From Neodiprion pinetum (Eukaryota; Arthropoda; Insecta; Hymenoptera; Diprionidae): a DNA stretch of 64,000 nucleotides. The stretch lies in contig NC_060238.1 of the NCBI RefSeq assembly GCF_021155775.2, positions 18,886,542 to 18,950,541 on the forward strand, in the 5' to 3' direction. This document shows, piece after piece, positions 1 to 12,100 of the stretch. The notes beneath the pieces were generated by a model. It had not been told where the DNA came from and did no database searches. It saw nothing but the letters and a program-made list of their open reading frames with translations. Position 1 is the first letter of the stretch. The number at the start of each line of letters is the position of its first letter. Made by a program: the position numbers and the translations under genes.

Positions 1-3000
1 TGATAACCAAGTGTTCAAACCAGTCGATTAGACTCTCGGGTCTACTCCATGTGAAATACCCACCAGAGGTACACTGCGAACGACACCTTCGTTCTCTTAT
101 CACAACGGGCTTACTGACATCCAGGTGTATCGGCTGTCCCACTGAAGTCTCGTCTTGATCGTCATCCTCTCCCATAAGCTCGCCGGCGTTACTATTTTCA
201 TAATACACGTAGGAGTGACGGGTCATCGGGTCAACGTTGGATTCGAACTTGAACCCATAGTGCACAGACTGGGAATGGACTCTGTGGTCATCGACAAGGT
301 TGAAGCCACCGCGCCTTTGACAGGCTGAAAATACTTGGGGCGTTGGAGTCCGCTGAGCCGCCCCTTGGAGCTTCTTGATCCTGGAGTACATCAGCGGGGG
401 CAGAATGAAAACTAGAGGACCCGTTAAGGAACCCCCAATCAAAGCCATCACAATATCGAATCTCGGTACTGATTCGCCTAACGCAACGGCCAGGAAAACC
501 AGCGCTGACCTTGTGACGCACCGCTTCCAACTGAACGCTGAAATAAATTCAGTGTCAGAATGAATAGGAAACGTGTGCCAGCTTTCGAGTGTTTCCTCCG
601 AGGGGTTAATCACTCATGAATTTAATTTCCACCGGATTTCAAGATTACAAAGGTCTCAAAAGATTTTAGGGATTTCAGAGGATTTCGAAACATGACAAAA
701 AATTTCAGAAGGTCTCAAGAGATTTTAGAAAATTTCAAGACATTTCACAGAATATCAAAAGGTTTCAAATGATTTAAAAGGATTACCAAAGATTTCGTAT
801 GATTTCAGTGGTTTTCAAAAGATTTTGACAGATTTCAAACATATCAAAAACTTGAACATATTTCAAGAGATTACAAATGATTTCAGACAATTTCAGAAAA
901 TTTCTAAGGATCTCAAAGGACTGCAAGTGATTTCAAGAGATTTAATGATTTTAGGGGATTTCAAAAGATTTCAAAAATTACAAAAGACTTCGAGGATTTT
1001 AAAGGATTTCATAAGATTTCAAGAGACTCCAATTTCAGGGGATTTCAGGAGATTGCAAAAGATTTTTAATGATTTCAAAATATTTTAGACGATTTCAGGG
1101 GATTTTATGAGATTTCAGCGAATTTCAAGAGACTTCATAAAATTCACAGAAGGGTTCACATCTGATTTCAGGAATGATTAACCCCTCGGTTTCCTCCCTC
1201 GTACGCCATATTTGCTTTTATGTTTATAGAGAATGGATACGATATAACGCCGGTCAACACGTTTCATGTCCCTTACCATTAGTAATGCAATACAGCTTAA
1301 CTACATTTCTTTTGCCTGAAAACTGAAGAAAATTGTTATTATTCTTCAAAGGGTTTGTTTTTGTGACTGGAAAAGCAAGATTTTGAAGCTTATTCACAGA
1401 CAACATAACTAAATTAAGCCGACTGCCAGCGCTTGTTTCCATAAAGTGAGAGAAAAACTTCAATATGTTGTCCGATGTAATGCATGTGAAAATGGGAAAA
1501 AATACAGCGCTAGCCTCCAGCAAATAGTAGGTGAACAAATCTGAAGGTGCAAATGCAAGTTGCTTCAATCGTTTCATCGATTCTTTGCGGTAAGTGTGTA
1601 TACGTACATCTTCGAACATGAAGCTTATCCTCCACGTGCTGAAACAAAGCTGTGTGTCCGACGGCGCTGGAAAGGCAAAGCTGAAGTGCGGCAAGTAAGA
1701 TAGCCGCACGCGTTGCAAACCCTCCGGGCACAAGCTGTAAGACATTCGCGGTAATCCTGTCTCCGTATTTCCAAGCTGCCAGACCCGTTGATACCGTGAA
1801 TAAGGTGCCCGTAACTGCAAACCCGGAGGAAAGTGTTGAATGCCACATATTATACGACATAAACCTAGTCCAAATTTGAAGTTAACAGCCATGGAGCATT
1901 GACAAAGGAAAAGATTCGTTGGTTTTGGTCATGATTGACTTTTATTACAACACTTCCTTTCCGCGACGTTTCGACCGAGCCCAGCTGATCATCATCAGGC
2001 TAAATTTTTGACTATCCTACGAACATGATCTTGTCGAAGACTTCCTCCTGAAATGGCAAGCTAACAACATCATGTTTGTAAGATAGTCAAAAATTTAGCT
2101 TGATGATGGTCGGCTGGGCTCGGTCGAAACCTCGCAGAGACAAAGTGTTCTAATAAAAAGTCAATCATGACCAAAATCGAGGAATATTTACCTTCGGAAA
2201 CCTAGTACGATCATATTAATTGCATAACATATAAGCTATAGTATAATCATCAGAATATTGTTCCCACACTTACAAATGAATGAGCTGATCACCGCCTTGT
2301 TTACATCCTTTGGTTTCCTCATATCCACTTGGATGGTCATCAGCGTAGGATGAACATCGAACTGGAAAGCGAGGATGGCATAGCTGATGGGAAGAGACAC
2401 TTGCATTATATATAATTCATACGAAAAGTTTGAGCCAGAAAAACATAATTAAGGCTAAAAATTGTCGCTGAATCGGTGCTGAAAGGACTGATCTGTGCTC
2501 AAAAATGAAAGTTATTTTCATAAACCACGGGCAAATTTAGGACGAGCTTAGTCTTAGTAGGCAGCTCAACAATAATTTAGGAAAAGGTATCTATGTCGGA
2601 TTTTACCCCGAGATGAACCTTTCCCACGGCGGCCAGAGGGGCACCGGCTCCGGTTCCTCGATGACGTTATCCGATGCGATACACCACCAGGTCAAAGTTG
2701 CCGTGAGTGTGACCACCAGTGTCGAGCACATTGCCAACCACCTTGAAGTAACAATTGGATGCTGTTTAGTCTGCTGTTCCGGAAAAAATGCACATTAGGG
2801 TGGTCCTTAATAGTGTTGTTTTTGAATTTTTATATTTCCAGGGGCTTAAATACTATCAAATGGATGAAAAAGAATTTCCTAAAAATTTGAGCTCTCTGTA
2901 TCAACTCTAAGATAGCCCGCTTCGTGATCGAAGTATCTTAGAGTTGATACAGTAAGCGTAGGTTTTTAGAGAGTATTTTTTATCAATTCGAAAGCGTTTA

Positions 3001-5849
3001 AGACTCTGGAAGTATGAAAATTAAAAAAACAATCCTATAAGGAACACCCTAGTGCACATACACTTACTTCATGTCGCGTGGGCTTCCGAGCCACATTATT
3101 GGGCAGAGAAGAACACCGACAATGAGGAGCCAGTAGCAAAAGGAGAGATCGAACTTTTCCCCTGAGACCTTGATGCCGAAAAGCTGGAGATTCTGAGAGG
3201 CTGAAACACGTGATTTAAAGGGGCATACAATTGTTATTAATTCAAATCATGATCGTGGTTCACGCGTGACTTTACTTTGTCCATTACTAATCCTTGATTA
3301 CCTACTAAGAGGCTCGGAATCCCTCCGCCGAAAACCGTCAGGTTCAACAGCACCGTCACGCAATTACGAGCAAAAGGTCCTAAGGTCATCTCAGTCACCG
3401 CTGCCAAGGGATATCTACATGAAAAAGAGTGATTACTTGTGTATTGATTATTAAATACGATGTCATATCGTCGGCTGCTAAAAAATTGGCATAATTTTGG
3501 GAATTCAATCGTGGTCTGTTTGGTTCAAAATGATGCAGTGGATCGAGCAGTCTTCGGACATTTTTTTATTAGAATCAATTAATAGAATGTGGTTGCTCAT
3601 GGTCTCTTAGAAACGGTTCACCCGATCCATTTCAACTTTGAGAACTGTATTCTGGGGGTAATTTATTCTCTTTGCCTTGATGGTCCTACTTTTTTTTTAA
3701 TATCTTTTTTTTGTTAATTGATAATTGAACTTGTTCTATAATTTATGTTTTGTTGAGTCAAAAGGTTCGATGGTTGAAGCAGGTAATCAAATTTGTTGTT
3801 AGAATAATCTCTTATTTCGATTAAACATTAGAGTTATTGTAACGCACAAAACGTATTCTTCGAATGATATCATTCATAGTTCTATTGGCACAAATAACTT
3901 TCCGGGATCTACGCGATATTTAATGAATTAAATCCATAAACTCATTGTTGTATATGTAGAAGCATACAATCAACATCTGTCAACAGTTTATACATACGTA
4001 TATGTAGTCATTATCAATTTCGATGACTCGAAACTTTGTATTAGGCTTTCCTCGTTTGTCAGGGGTCTAATGATTATTTACCACATATCATCCGTATCGG
4101 AAGTACTGTAGTAGACTACCCGGGTTTATAACTATCTCTGAAGCTATTTTTATAGCGAGAGAGTTCACCGCCTAGTGGCCGTTTATAGTACTAGTATACT
4201 GATATTCACGACGACCATATTCTCTACTTATTTCAAAGCACGTGGTATTTATTTTACTTCATAAGTAAACTAGTCTAACTGATTCAACCACTTCCACTAA
4301 ACTATAGCTCTGGTTAGATCAACAAAGTATGGCATTCAATCGTAAGTTTTTCATTGGCTAGATTTATCTACTTATTTTATTTGAAGTTCCTTATTGTTTC
4401 TGTCAACGAACATGCGACTTGGAGACACAATACATAAATTTCAGATGAAATGATATTTAGTTGACTCAATTTCGGAAACACATCAAAAAATTCACTCGAA
4501 TCAATACTTCACTTGATCGCGACGAGAAAGACTTTTGTTGATTCAAGGAATTCGCTTGACTAAATCATTTTCCTAAACTAACTAAATCGAAATTGTTGAA
4601 TTTAAGTCATCGTATTTGAAACAAATAAGGGATACTGGATTGAAGTAAATGGACTCCAACAAAATCTATTTTTTTGGCTCGAGAATTCCTTTTCCTTTGA
4701 GTTGGACTAGAAGATGCGATTTTTACCAAAAATATTCGTGTTCTTTATGCAAAAAAAATTATTCAAGTTATTTTTTTATTGAACATTTAGGTTCACCGAC
4801 GAGGGTTTGGAATAATGTATCTAAAAAACTTTGATCGATAGAAATGGGTTGTATAATTTTGTTTTATCGCTATCGCAAATTTCGAACATGTAGTTTTGAG
4901 AAAAATGCGTTAGTTAGCGTCCAGTGAAGAAAAATAGTAGTATCTAGTAACTTACAAGTGTTTTTGGCTATTCTGCTACTCCAGGACCGTAAAATAAATT
5001 ATATACTGATATACATTAACTGTACTATAATTACTTCGCTTCAAAATCTTCGGATGTTACTCTCAAGATGTTCAGCTGTCCGTTTTTGGAGAAAAACATC
5101 AATTTTTTGAAAAATCTAAATGCCTCTCCCCTTAATAAAAGTAATGTATCCTCGTTTATGAAATATGTATTCGATATTCAGCTCGTACCGATTTTTCCGC
5201 GCCAACTGCGGGTCTAGGTTCGTAGCTATTATCCAGGATTTTCCGAGGAGTCTCGCCGTGTATACTTGAAGACTTAAAACAAATATCACCAAAGGTATGC
5301 CTAGCCAACCTAAAACAAAACAGTTTGTTTCAACAATTGGAGTCCAAATTGCACTCACAATCAGCGTCTTGTGAAACGAGGTTGAAGTTAGTAACGTCAT
5401 CGTAACGAAACATTGGGATAAACTTACTATTTTCTTATTTTTACAATGACTTTGAAAGAAGAAAGATTGCAAAATATCAGTACGTTTGGTTTTCCGAGTC
5501 ATTTACCGAATTTCAAACAGTTCCAAAATCGCGACATAACGGTTCTTCCTCACATACGCAACGTTACTAACTTCAGCATGATCTTTTGAAGAATTCTACC
5601 CTATCAACGAGTCGTTGCACTACAGATAATTCGCTCGATCGTAATAAGGATTTGCTCACGACTCACCGCATTGTATGATCGCCCTGGGCAGGGCGATGAT
5701 CGGAAAGACCCCGAAGATGTCGACCATGCAGAGGGTGGCAAATAGAAGAGACAATCCTGCCGGCTCACTAGGTCTATACATTAGGGGAATCCGCTCTCTT
5801 TCCATTTTCCAGTGATCGTGATCCACCTCGGCGCCGGGAAAAAAGGTGT
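1..5849 (-). CDS. AVT1-like amino-acid transporter (AAAP/Aa_trans family), 3' end cut by window edge
   Basis: Eight coding exons join in phase on the minus strand: 5667-5849, 5189-5309, 3302-3414, 3068-3200, 2607-2741, 2274-2383, 1608-1814 and 1-537. They give about 510 residues with some 10-11 membrane segments. The first shows the Aa_trans opening (GVFPIIALPRAIIQCGWLG), followed by VYTARLLGKSW; later come FQFDVHP before a helix, then KYGDRITANVLQ, and finally IGGSLTGPLVFILPPLMY. The order fits vacuolar/lysosomal AVT1 and SLC32/36/38-type proton-coupled amino-acid carriers; the substrate cannot be read from sequence. After the last helix there is a hydrophilic acidic tail (GEDDDQDE) of over 100 residues, still open at base 1. 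The start codon is missing: the first exon found begins mid-codon after a pyrimidine-rich acceptor, so at least one upstream exon lies beyond 5850. A possible one ends at a GTACGAG donor near 6172. Three introns carry transposon-like insertions. Family is sure; exact orthology is not. Confidence 0.85.
598..1189. mobile_element. TIR element filled with a GATTTCA-type array
   Basis: A perfect 15-bp inverted repeat, CCGAGGGGTTAATCA at 598-612 and its complement at 1175-1189, bounds the element; similarity continues imperfectly for about 10 bp inward. TTTCCT occurs directly outside both ends (592-597 and 1190-1195), consistent with a target-site duplication; the match can be read as 8 bp (TTTCCTCC) if the left end is placed 2 bp further in. 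There is no coding capacity. It lies in the last intron (538-1607) of the AVT1-like gene. Confidence 0.75.
640..1170. repeat. Degenerate tandem array of GATTTCA-like units
   Basis: About 530 bp consist almost entirely of loosely spaced copies of GATTTCA plus 2-6 purine-rich bases (for example GATTTCAAAAG, GATTTCAGGG), giving an approximate 10-12 bp period with frequent slips. Open frames through it are by-products of the repeat. It fills the TIR element at 598-1189. Confidence 0.85.
1923..2176. mobile_element. Foldback (long inverted repeat) element, 254 bp
   Basis: The left arm starts TTTTGGTCATGATTGACTTT and the right arm ends with its complement. Each arm is about 95 bp and the match continues through GTTTCGACCGAGCCCAGC and CTAAATTTTTGACTATC, with scattered mismatches, leaving a short centre near 2020-2085. 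No clear target-site duplication is seen. It lies in the intron 1815-2273 of the AVT1-like gene. The motif GGGCTCGGTCGAAACG followed by a poly(A)-like run resembles 3' ends of retroelements, so it may be two such ends head to head. Confidence 0.75.
2796..3052. mobile_element. hAT-like MITE, 257 bp
   Basis: The ends read TAGGGTGGTCCTTA and, on the other strand, TAGGGTGTTCCTTA; arms of over 100 bp pair as far as the central CTGTATCAACTCTAAGATA. The flanks are ATGCACAT (2788-2795) and GTGCACAT (3053-3060): an 8-bp target duplication with one mismatch, as expected for hAT elements. It sits in the intron between 2742 and 3067 of the AVT1-like gene, ending 15 bp before a splice donor. No transposase is present. 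Confidence 0.8.
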
Positions 5850-8800
5850 CTATAGCTTGAGAATTGAAGACGAATGAAGACCAAGAGCAAGACCAAAACC
5901 AAAGTCAACACTTTCTGTGCTGACACTCGACCTGTTTCTGGTCGTGGTATCGTTCGAAATGAAATTCGATACACGACCTGCAGCAAAACACATATACGAA
6001 CTGCTGTTCTCATGCAAGGACCATGGTAACGGGCACGATCAGTCTATGTACACCAGTACCAGTACCAGTACTGTCATACATCAAACCGATCGTAGTAGAC
6101 GCGGTGAAGACCCATAAGGTGAGGTAAAAGTATATCGCTGTACACTGGTAAGCAAAAATATCGCTCGTACCTATCACTATCCACGGTTCGTTTGAACGCG
6201 GGCTAACCCGAATGTTCTGGCACGTCTGGTTTTTTATTTTTTGTGCAAAAGTGTTCCCCGAGGTCTAAATGTTGAGACATTTTTTTAAAAATCGCATAAC
6301 GAGCTATTGCAATATCCGTGCCAAATTTGAAAATTAAACGGTCTTTTGAAGAAGATTGTTTTCCTGACGGTGAGATAACAAGTTTTTGAATGGAACATTA
6401 ATCTAGGGCAGTGAAAAACATCAGAAAACTGACATCGATCAGTAGAGAATTGAAAAAAAAACTTGCGTTTTTATCAGAAGCGCTTCTAATAGTTGTAATA
6501 AACCGCGTTCAAACGACCCGTATATCTGGCATTCATCGAGTGCTTATGGCCGCTTCCCGAATAACAGTGGTACCAAAACACGTCGAAAAGACGTGCAACG
6601 CAACAAATTCAGACATCGAAACATAATGCTGTTCTGTAACGTCGATTTCTATTTGGGAAATGACGTTCGTAAGTTTAAACGTTTATGTGGGAAATTCGCT
6701 TTGGCAAAAAGTTATAGAGAGGACCAGGCAATATGGGCAAGATATCAAGCTTCTATCGAACAAACTATGTTGGGTATCAATTAGCTGAACACGGAAAGGC
6801 TAGTAGAAGTATGATTTTTCGAACGTTATTATTATGGGGCAGTGTACCTGATCGGATCCACCAAGTGTCGATGGTTTCGATCGTGAGTCTGCTTTGCCTC
6901 ATTACTCTTCAAGGGGATAGATCTCTTATTTGAAGTTTACGTGTAAGATTTGTTAATGCCTTTGAAATAATATCTTAGAATAACTATTATGAGAGTAGGA
7001 AGTTGTATCCAATCCTATGTGCATTTATATTACTACTGGGATCCCATCGCGACTCCGTCAGCGAATATTTTCGTTTTGAATTTGCGAAGCTTATAGATAT
7101 TTTTCATGCAGATCTCATCGAGACCTTAAAACTCTTGAAAATAACTTTCCTCTATTTGTAAGAGTTTACTCAGGGTTCGCATATAAGTGTGCGATCCCTT
7201 TCCGTCTTGGCTTACAAATATCGTTATAGCTCCAAAACTATTGATCTGGTTGTGACGAAATATAGCCTCAAGCCTGACCAGACGTAGCTTTTCACAGAAA
7301 AAAAATTGGAATCGGTTCAGTAGTTTTGAAGTATGATGAAAAATTGTATAACAAATTTAATGTACTGTTCAAATCCTGGTACATTTACCTTCAAATTTTT
7401 TTCCAAAAAGATTTCGCAGAAAAAATATTTAGAAATCTTGATGAATTATAAAAACAAACCGATGAACCGGCGATCAATTTCATACCTCCCTAAATCCTCC
7501 ATAATGTCCCACAATCAGCTTTTACCCATGACCATTCATTCTACTTTCCATCAAAATAACGCTGTTCAGAATTCAACCTTGACACCAAAAAAATACGAGA
7601 AAATGTAATCATAATTATTAAAATTAAAGTTTTCTAGATCCATATCAGTTCGTTATAATTACTATTTGACAGTTTATGTTTATGTGTTTATTCGTACCAG
7701 CGCACCAGAGTTGTGATGCGGCAGCATACTGAGGGAGACGTTAGTGTGCAAGAAGTTCTACAGAGTCTACTGTCAATTAAATTTTCGTAGAAACACAATT
7801 TACTATGATTTTAAGGCACGGCGATCAATTGTTGGTATCCAATCGATTTACCGTGCATTCGTGGTATTATGAAATACTCCTATCATCCCGCCTTACAATT
7901 TTCAAACTAATACAAAATGCAGAATTTATGCATCTCAATGAAAATTTCAATGATGTATATTTTTCTTGAAAATATCATTTATTTTAGCGTAAACGTGGTT
8001 TTACATTTCATATGCCGAAAATAAAGTTTAATTTGATATTCTGTTTTCTTATATGCCAAGTAATGTCTTCATGTATGTACATGTATAAGTATAAAAAAAC
8101 AAAAGAAAATAACAGCACGTATGTTTTTTTTTTTATAAAAATGCATTCGTACATATATTCAGGTTTAAACGCACAATTGCGTTGGTTCCGGATATAACTG
8201 CTATGAGTAATTTAAATAAATGGCGATGAACTTATCGTGATTTACAGATATAAAAGAAGCTAAAACTTATGCTTGGTCAACAATTAACACCGTGAGTGTA
8301 AAGAAATTCTTATCCATTATCCACGAACATGTTCGTATACAAATATTCTACTTGTGTACAACTGGAAGGCTAATAGGTATACATACATCACTGTATACTT
8401 TCGCGCTTTAATCGTGAATCGTAATAATTTATGCACGCGAAATTATACATTCATGCGTGTACATCGCACGCTTTTCCGTATTTCTATTCAACTTATTTAA
8501 TTTGATTTTTTTTTTCGTTTTTTATTATTAACAATATTTCATTGAGAGATCTAAGGATAATAGTATAACTTACATGTTTATTATATCATATAACAATCTA
8601 ATTATAGGTATAAGTGCGGTACGACGTTACCATATCGGCCTGTCAGCACACCTTATACACATTTTACCCTAGTTTAGCTGATGATCAAAAATGTTTGGTA
8701 TGATATACATTGTAGAATATTTGTAAACACTCTCTAACCCTTTGGCCCTAGGCTGTAACGTAAATTAGGAAACTTCGTCTGGGTCTGAATCGATGGGTCA

Positions 8801-9125
8801 TTTTTTCTATTTTGGAATGTTTATGCTTACATTTTTTCACCAAAAATCCACCATTTAAAACGCATTGTTGGTAAAACATATTGTATAGAAGTCATGAAAT
8901 TTCTGTCAGCAAAGCCAACTTACTCGAATTAACTTCACTTCAAAAAACGAATAAATAAGATTCATGAAATCAATTACCCTCAGGTCAACAATGCACGAAA
9001 TAATAATGCGACACGGGCCAAACAAATAGAAGTCACGTCGGTTTCATTTCTGCCCACCAACAAACATATTCAATGAATCAATTATTCTGTACAAAATCGA
9101 TTTCAGTGTCTTAATTACCACCTTT
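5850..9125. other. Intergenic, no gene recognised
   Basis: AT-rich DNA between the transporter's first recognised exon and the stop codon of RpII215 (minus strand). It should hold the upstream exon(s) of the transporter and the 3' UTR of RpII215, but neither boundary can be fixed. A small AGTACC repeat lies near 6050-6072. The stretch around 7150-7330 has the look of a decayed dispersed repeat, but I could not name it. Short open frames show no family signature. Confidence 0.5.
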
Positions 9126-12100
9126 TTAATCGTCAGTTTCATAGGCAGGCGACGCAGGCGAATAAGTAGGACTGGTCGGAGAGTAGCCACGTGCTGGCGG
9201 CGAATATGTAGGACTTGTAGGAGAGTAGCTTGGGCTGGTTGGTGTGTAGGTGGGACTAGTCGGCGAATACTGTGAGCTCGACGGAGAGTATGTTGGACTG
9301 GTCGGCGAGTAGTTGGGACTGCTGGGCGAGTACCCCGTGCTTGCAGAAGCTGTGCGTTGCGGAGAGCTTGGTGAGTAGCTGGGGCTCGTAGGCGAGTAGG
9401 TTGGGCTAGTCGGCGAGTAAGTGGGGCTAGCCGGCGTGTACTGCGGCGATGTACCGGCGAACGACGGGGAGGTAGGGGAGTAGCTGGGACTGGTTGGGGA
9501 GTATTTAGGACTGCTAGGAGAGTAGCTTGGACTGGCGGGCGAATACTGAGGTGAACTAGGCGAGTAAGAGGGGCTAGTGGGGGAATACGACGGCGAAGCA
9601 GGTGTATAATTTGGAGAGCTGGGTGAGTAGCTTGGACTTGTTGGCGAGTAGCTTGGACTGGTGGGCGAGTAGCTCGGGCTCGTTGGTGAATAACTTGGAC
9701 TCGTAGGTGAGTAGCTTGGACTAGTCGGTGAGTAGCTTGGACTCGTTGGCGAATAGCTCGGACTCGTGGGAGAGTAGCTCGGGCTAGTCGGTGAGTAGCT
9801 CGGACTCGTGGGCGAGTAGCTCGGACTCGTGGGTGAATAGCTCGGACTAGTCGGCGAATAACTTGGGGAAGTTGGTGAGTAGCTCGGACTAGTGGGCGAA
9901 TAACTTGGACTCGTTGGCGAGTAGCTTGGGCTTGTCGGCGAGTAGCTAGGACTGGTCGGTGAGTAATTCGGACTAGTTGGCGAGTACGTTGGACTAGTTG
10001 GTGAGTAATTTGGACTGGAAGGTGTCATACTGGGTGACGTTGGTAAGTATGCCGGTGACGTTGGAGAGTAACTTGGTGAGGCTCCACCTGCCGGAGACAT
10101 CGGGTAGGGACTCATGCTGGGCCCTGGACTGCCCGGACTCCCAGGTTGTGGTGAATAGACAGAGTAGGCTGGGGATAAACCTGACGCATCTGATGCTCCC
10201 GATGGAGAAAAACAGGCTCCTCCAGGTGTCATGCCACTTCCCAAGGCTGTGAAAAAGGAAGTTACAATTCATTTCAGCATTCAATTCTTTGATTATCACG
10301 AGAACAAGAAAATAAAAAGTTTCACAAATCACTTCAAAGTGGGTCCAAAATTTTTTAATGGTTTGTCTACATTGATTTTGCGTTAAATTTACTCAATTAG
10401 AGGAGGATACTTAATTTAATTTAGAAAATTTTCCGACTTTTCCCAGATTTCCTGAACAAAATTATACTTTTTTTCTGACTTCTTGCAATTTAATATGTCG
10501 CATTTTTTAATACTTGTTCTCTATTTCTTTAAAAGTTTTATTTAGTATACTTGTATCAATTGTTTATATTATTAATAAAAGGCTTGTACGTACTAGTAAA
10601 TACGAAGTTCCTACTTTCAGTATACATATTCATACTGTTATTAATAGCATTATGATTAACTTTATAAGTAGATATTAATAATTGAGCGAGGGTAGCAAGT
10701 GAGACAAGAATTTACAAAATAAGGGAGCGATAGTAAAATTATGAACAGTTGGCTCAAAGTGCTAGTAAAAAATTAAAAAATTTAAAGATCACTTTGAATA
10801 TTAACTCCGTGCAGAATTTCAAAGAACTTCTGCAAGTATTTCAGGTCTGACTTATAGAAAATTTCCTGACATTCCCCTGATTTCCAGACAAATGGCTACA
10901 AATGATTAGATGCGCTTTGTTACCAGTTTTTTAGCTAGTACAAAATGAACTAATAAAATTTTACAAAATTCAGAGAAATTAAACATCTCTATTTCGTATG
11001 AGGTTAAGTAATATATGAACAGATATAACTGCGACTCACCAGGAGACATGCTGGAGGCTCCGTAACCAGGAGTTGCGCCCATTTGGTTCCAAGGTGTCAT
11101 TTGAGGACTCATGCTAGGTGTAGCAGCACTTCCGAAGAACATACCAGCCCCACCCATCATTCCAGCTCCCACTGCCATTGGTATTTCTATACCAGCCTTA
11201 CACTTCTCTGCATCGAGGAGGAGGTCAAAACAGCCTGAACGAGAGAATTGTGGAAAATGGGGATTATGGAATAAAATATTTGAAAATATTCAAATCAGTA
11301 CTGTTGCAATTATTTGAGATAAGTAGTTGATCGTCTGATAGTTACCAGTGCCAAGACGCGGTAGTTGTCCCATGATAATATTTTCGGACACACCTCTCAT
11401 CGGATCGACTTCAGCATGAGATGCGGCATCAAGCAAAACATCGACCGTTTCTTCAAAGGAACATCTAAAATGACAGATTTCATTTATGTTTAGTATATTA
11501 ATAAACTGGCCAAAAGCTGTGCCATTGAATTTCGAAGGAAACTATCCTGCTTTAAGTATTTCAGTTTATTTGGACAAAATCATCTTTTGCTGTCGTAAGA
11601 AATTTGCAAAAATATAACTTTTAGGGCAAAAATTTCCACTTTCATGTATATTATACACAGCAAAGTATTCTTTTGAATTGCATTATTCGTATTTTTTATA
11701 ATTAGTTTACAGTACCCTTGAATTTGTACAGTAATAATAGAGCAATGCAAAGAACAAGATCTAGAAGAAATAACGATTGTTACAAATATTATCTCACCTC
11801 ATGAGTGCTCCGGTGTCCTGTCTGTTTATACCGTGACGAGTGATAGCCATGAGATGACCTTTAGCAGTCATGACATCACAAAGCAGCGCAAGATGTCGAT
11901 AGTTCACGTACAGACCATAGAATTGCAGTACAGTATTCATTTCTTTTTCAACTGATTTACGCACAGCCTCAATACCCAATACTTGGAATATTTCACAGAT
12001 GTCGTTACTGAATGTACGTACTGGATCGACGTCCCTTTCACTCAAAACTTTCATAAGGCTTGTCCCATCAGTTTCCAAAAGCCATTCAGCAATAGCTTTG

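Noticed and set aside
825..1088. Plus-strand open frame in the GATTTCA region
   Set aside because: The frame follows the tandem repeat and has repeat-composition residues only.
1254..1892. Long minus-strand frame covering 1254-1892
   Set aside because: It overlaps the true transporter exon 1608-1814 in another reading frame; the exon frame gives clear Aa_trans sequence and proper splice sites.
1923..2176. Hammerhead ribozyme core-like CTGATGA ... GAAAC in the foldback arms
   Set aside because: The left arm, read on the minus strand, has CTGATGA and later CGAAAC with a possible 4-bp helix, but an extra base lies before the helix, the right arm has TTGATGA, and I could not place stem III and a cleavage site. 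A covariance-model search would decide.
7150..7330. Possible retroelement fragment
   Set aside because: Phrases such as ATCGGTTCAGTAGTTTTGAAG resemble dispersed insect repeats, but there is no coding remnant, TIR or duplication to support a call.
9998..10252. Plus-strand frame opposite the CTD exon
   Set aside because: Shadow of repetitive RPB1 coding DNA; no independent signal.
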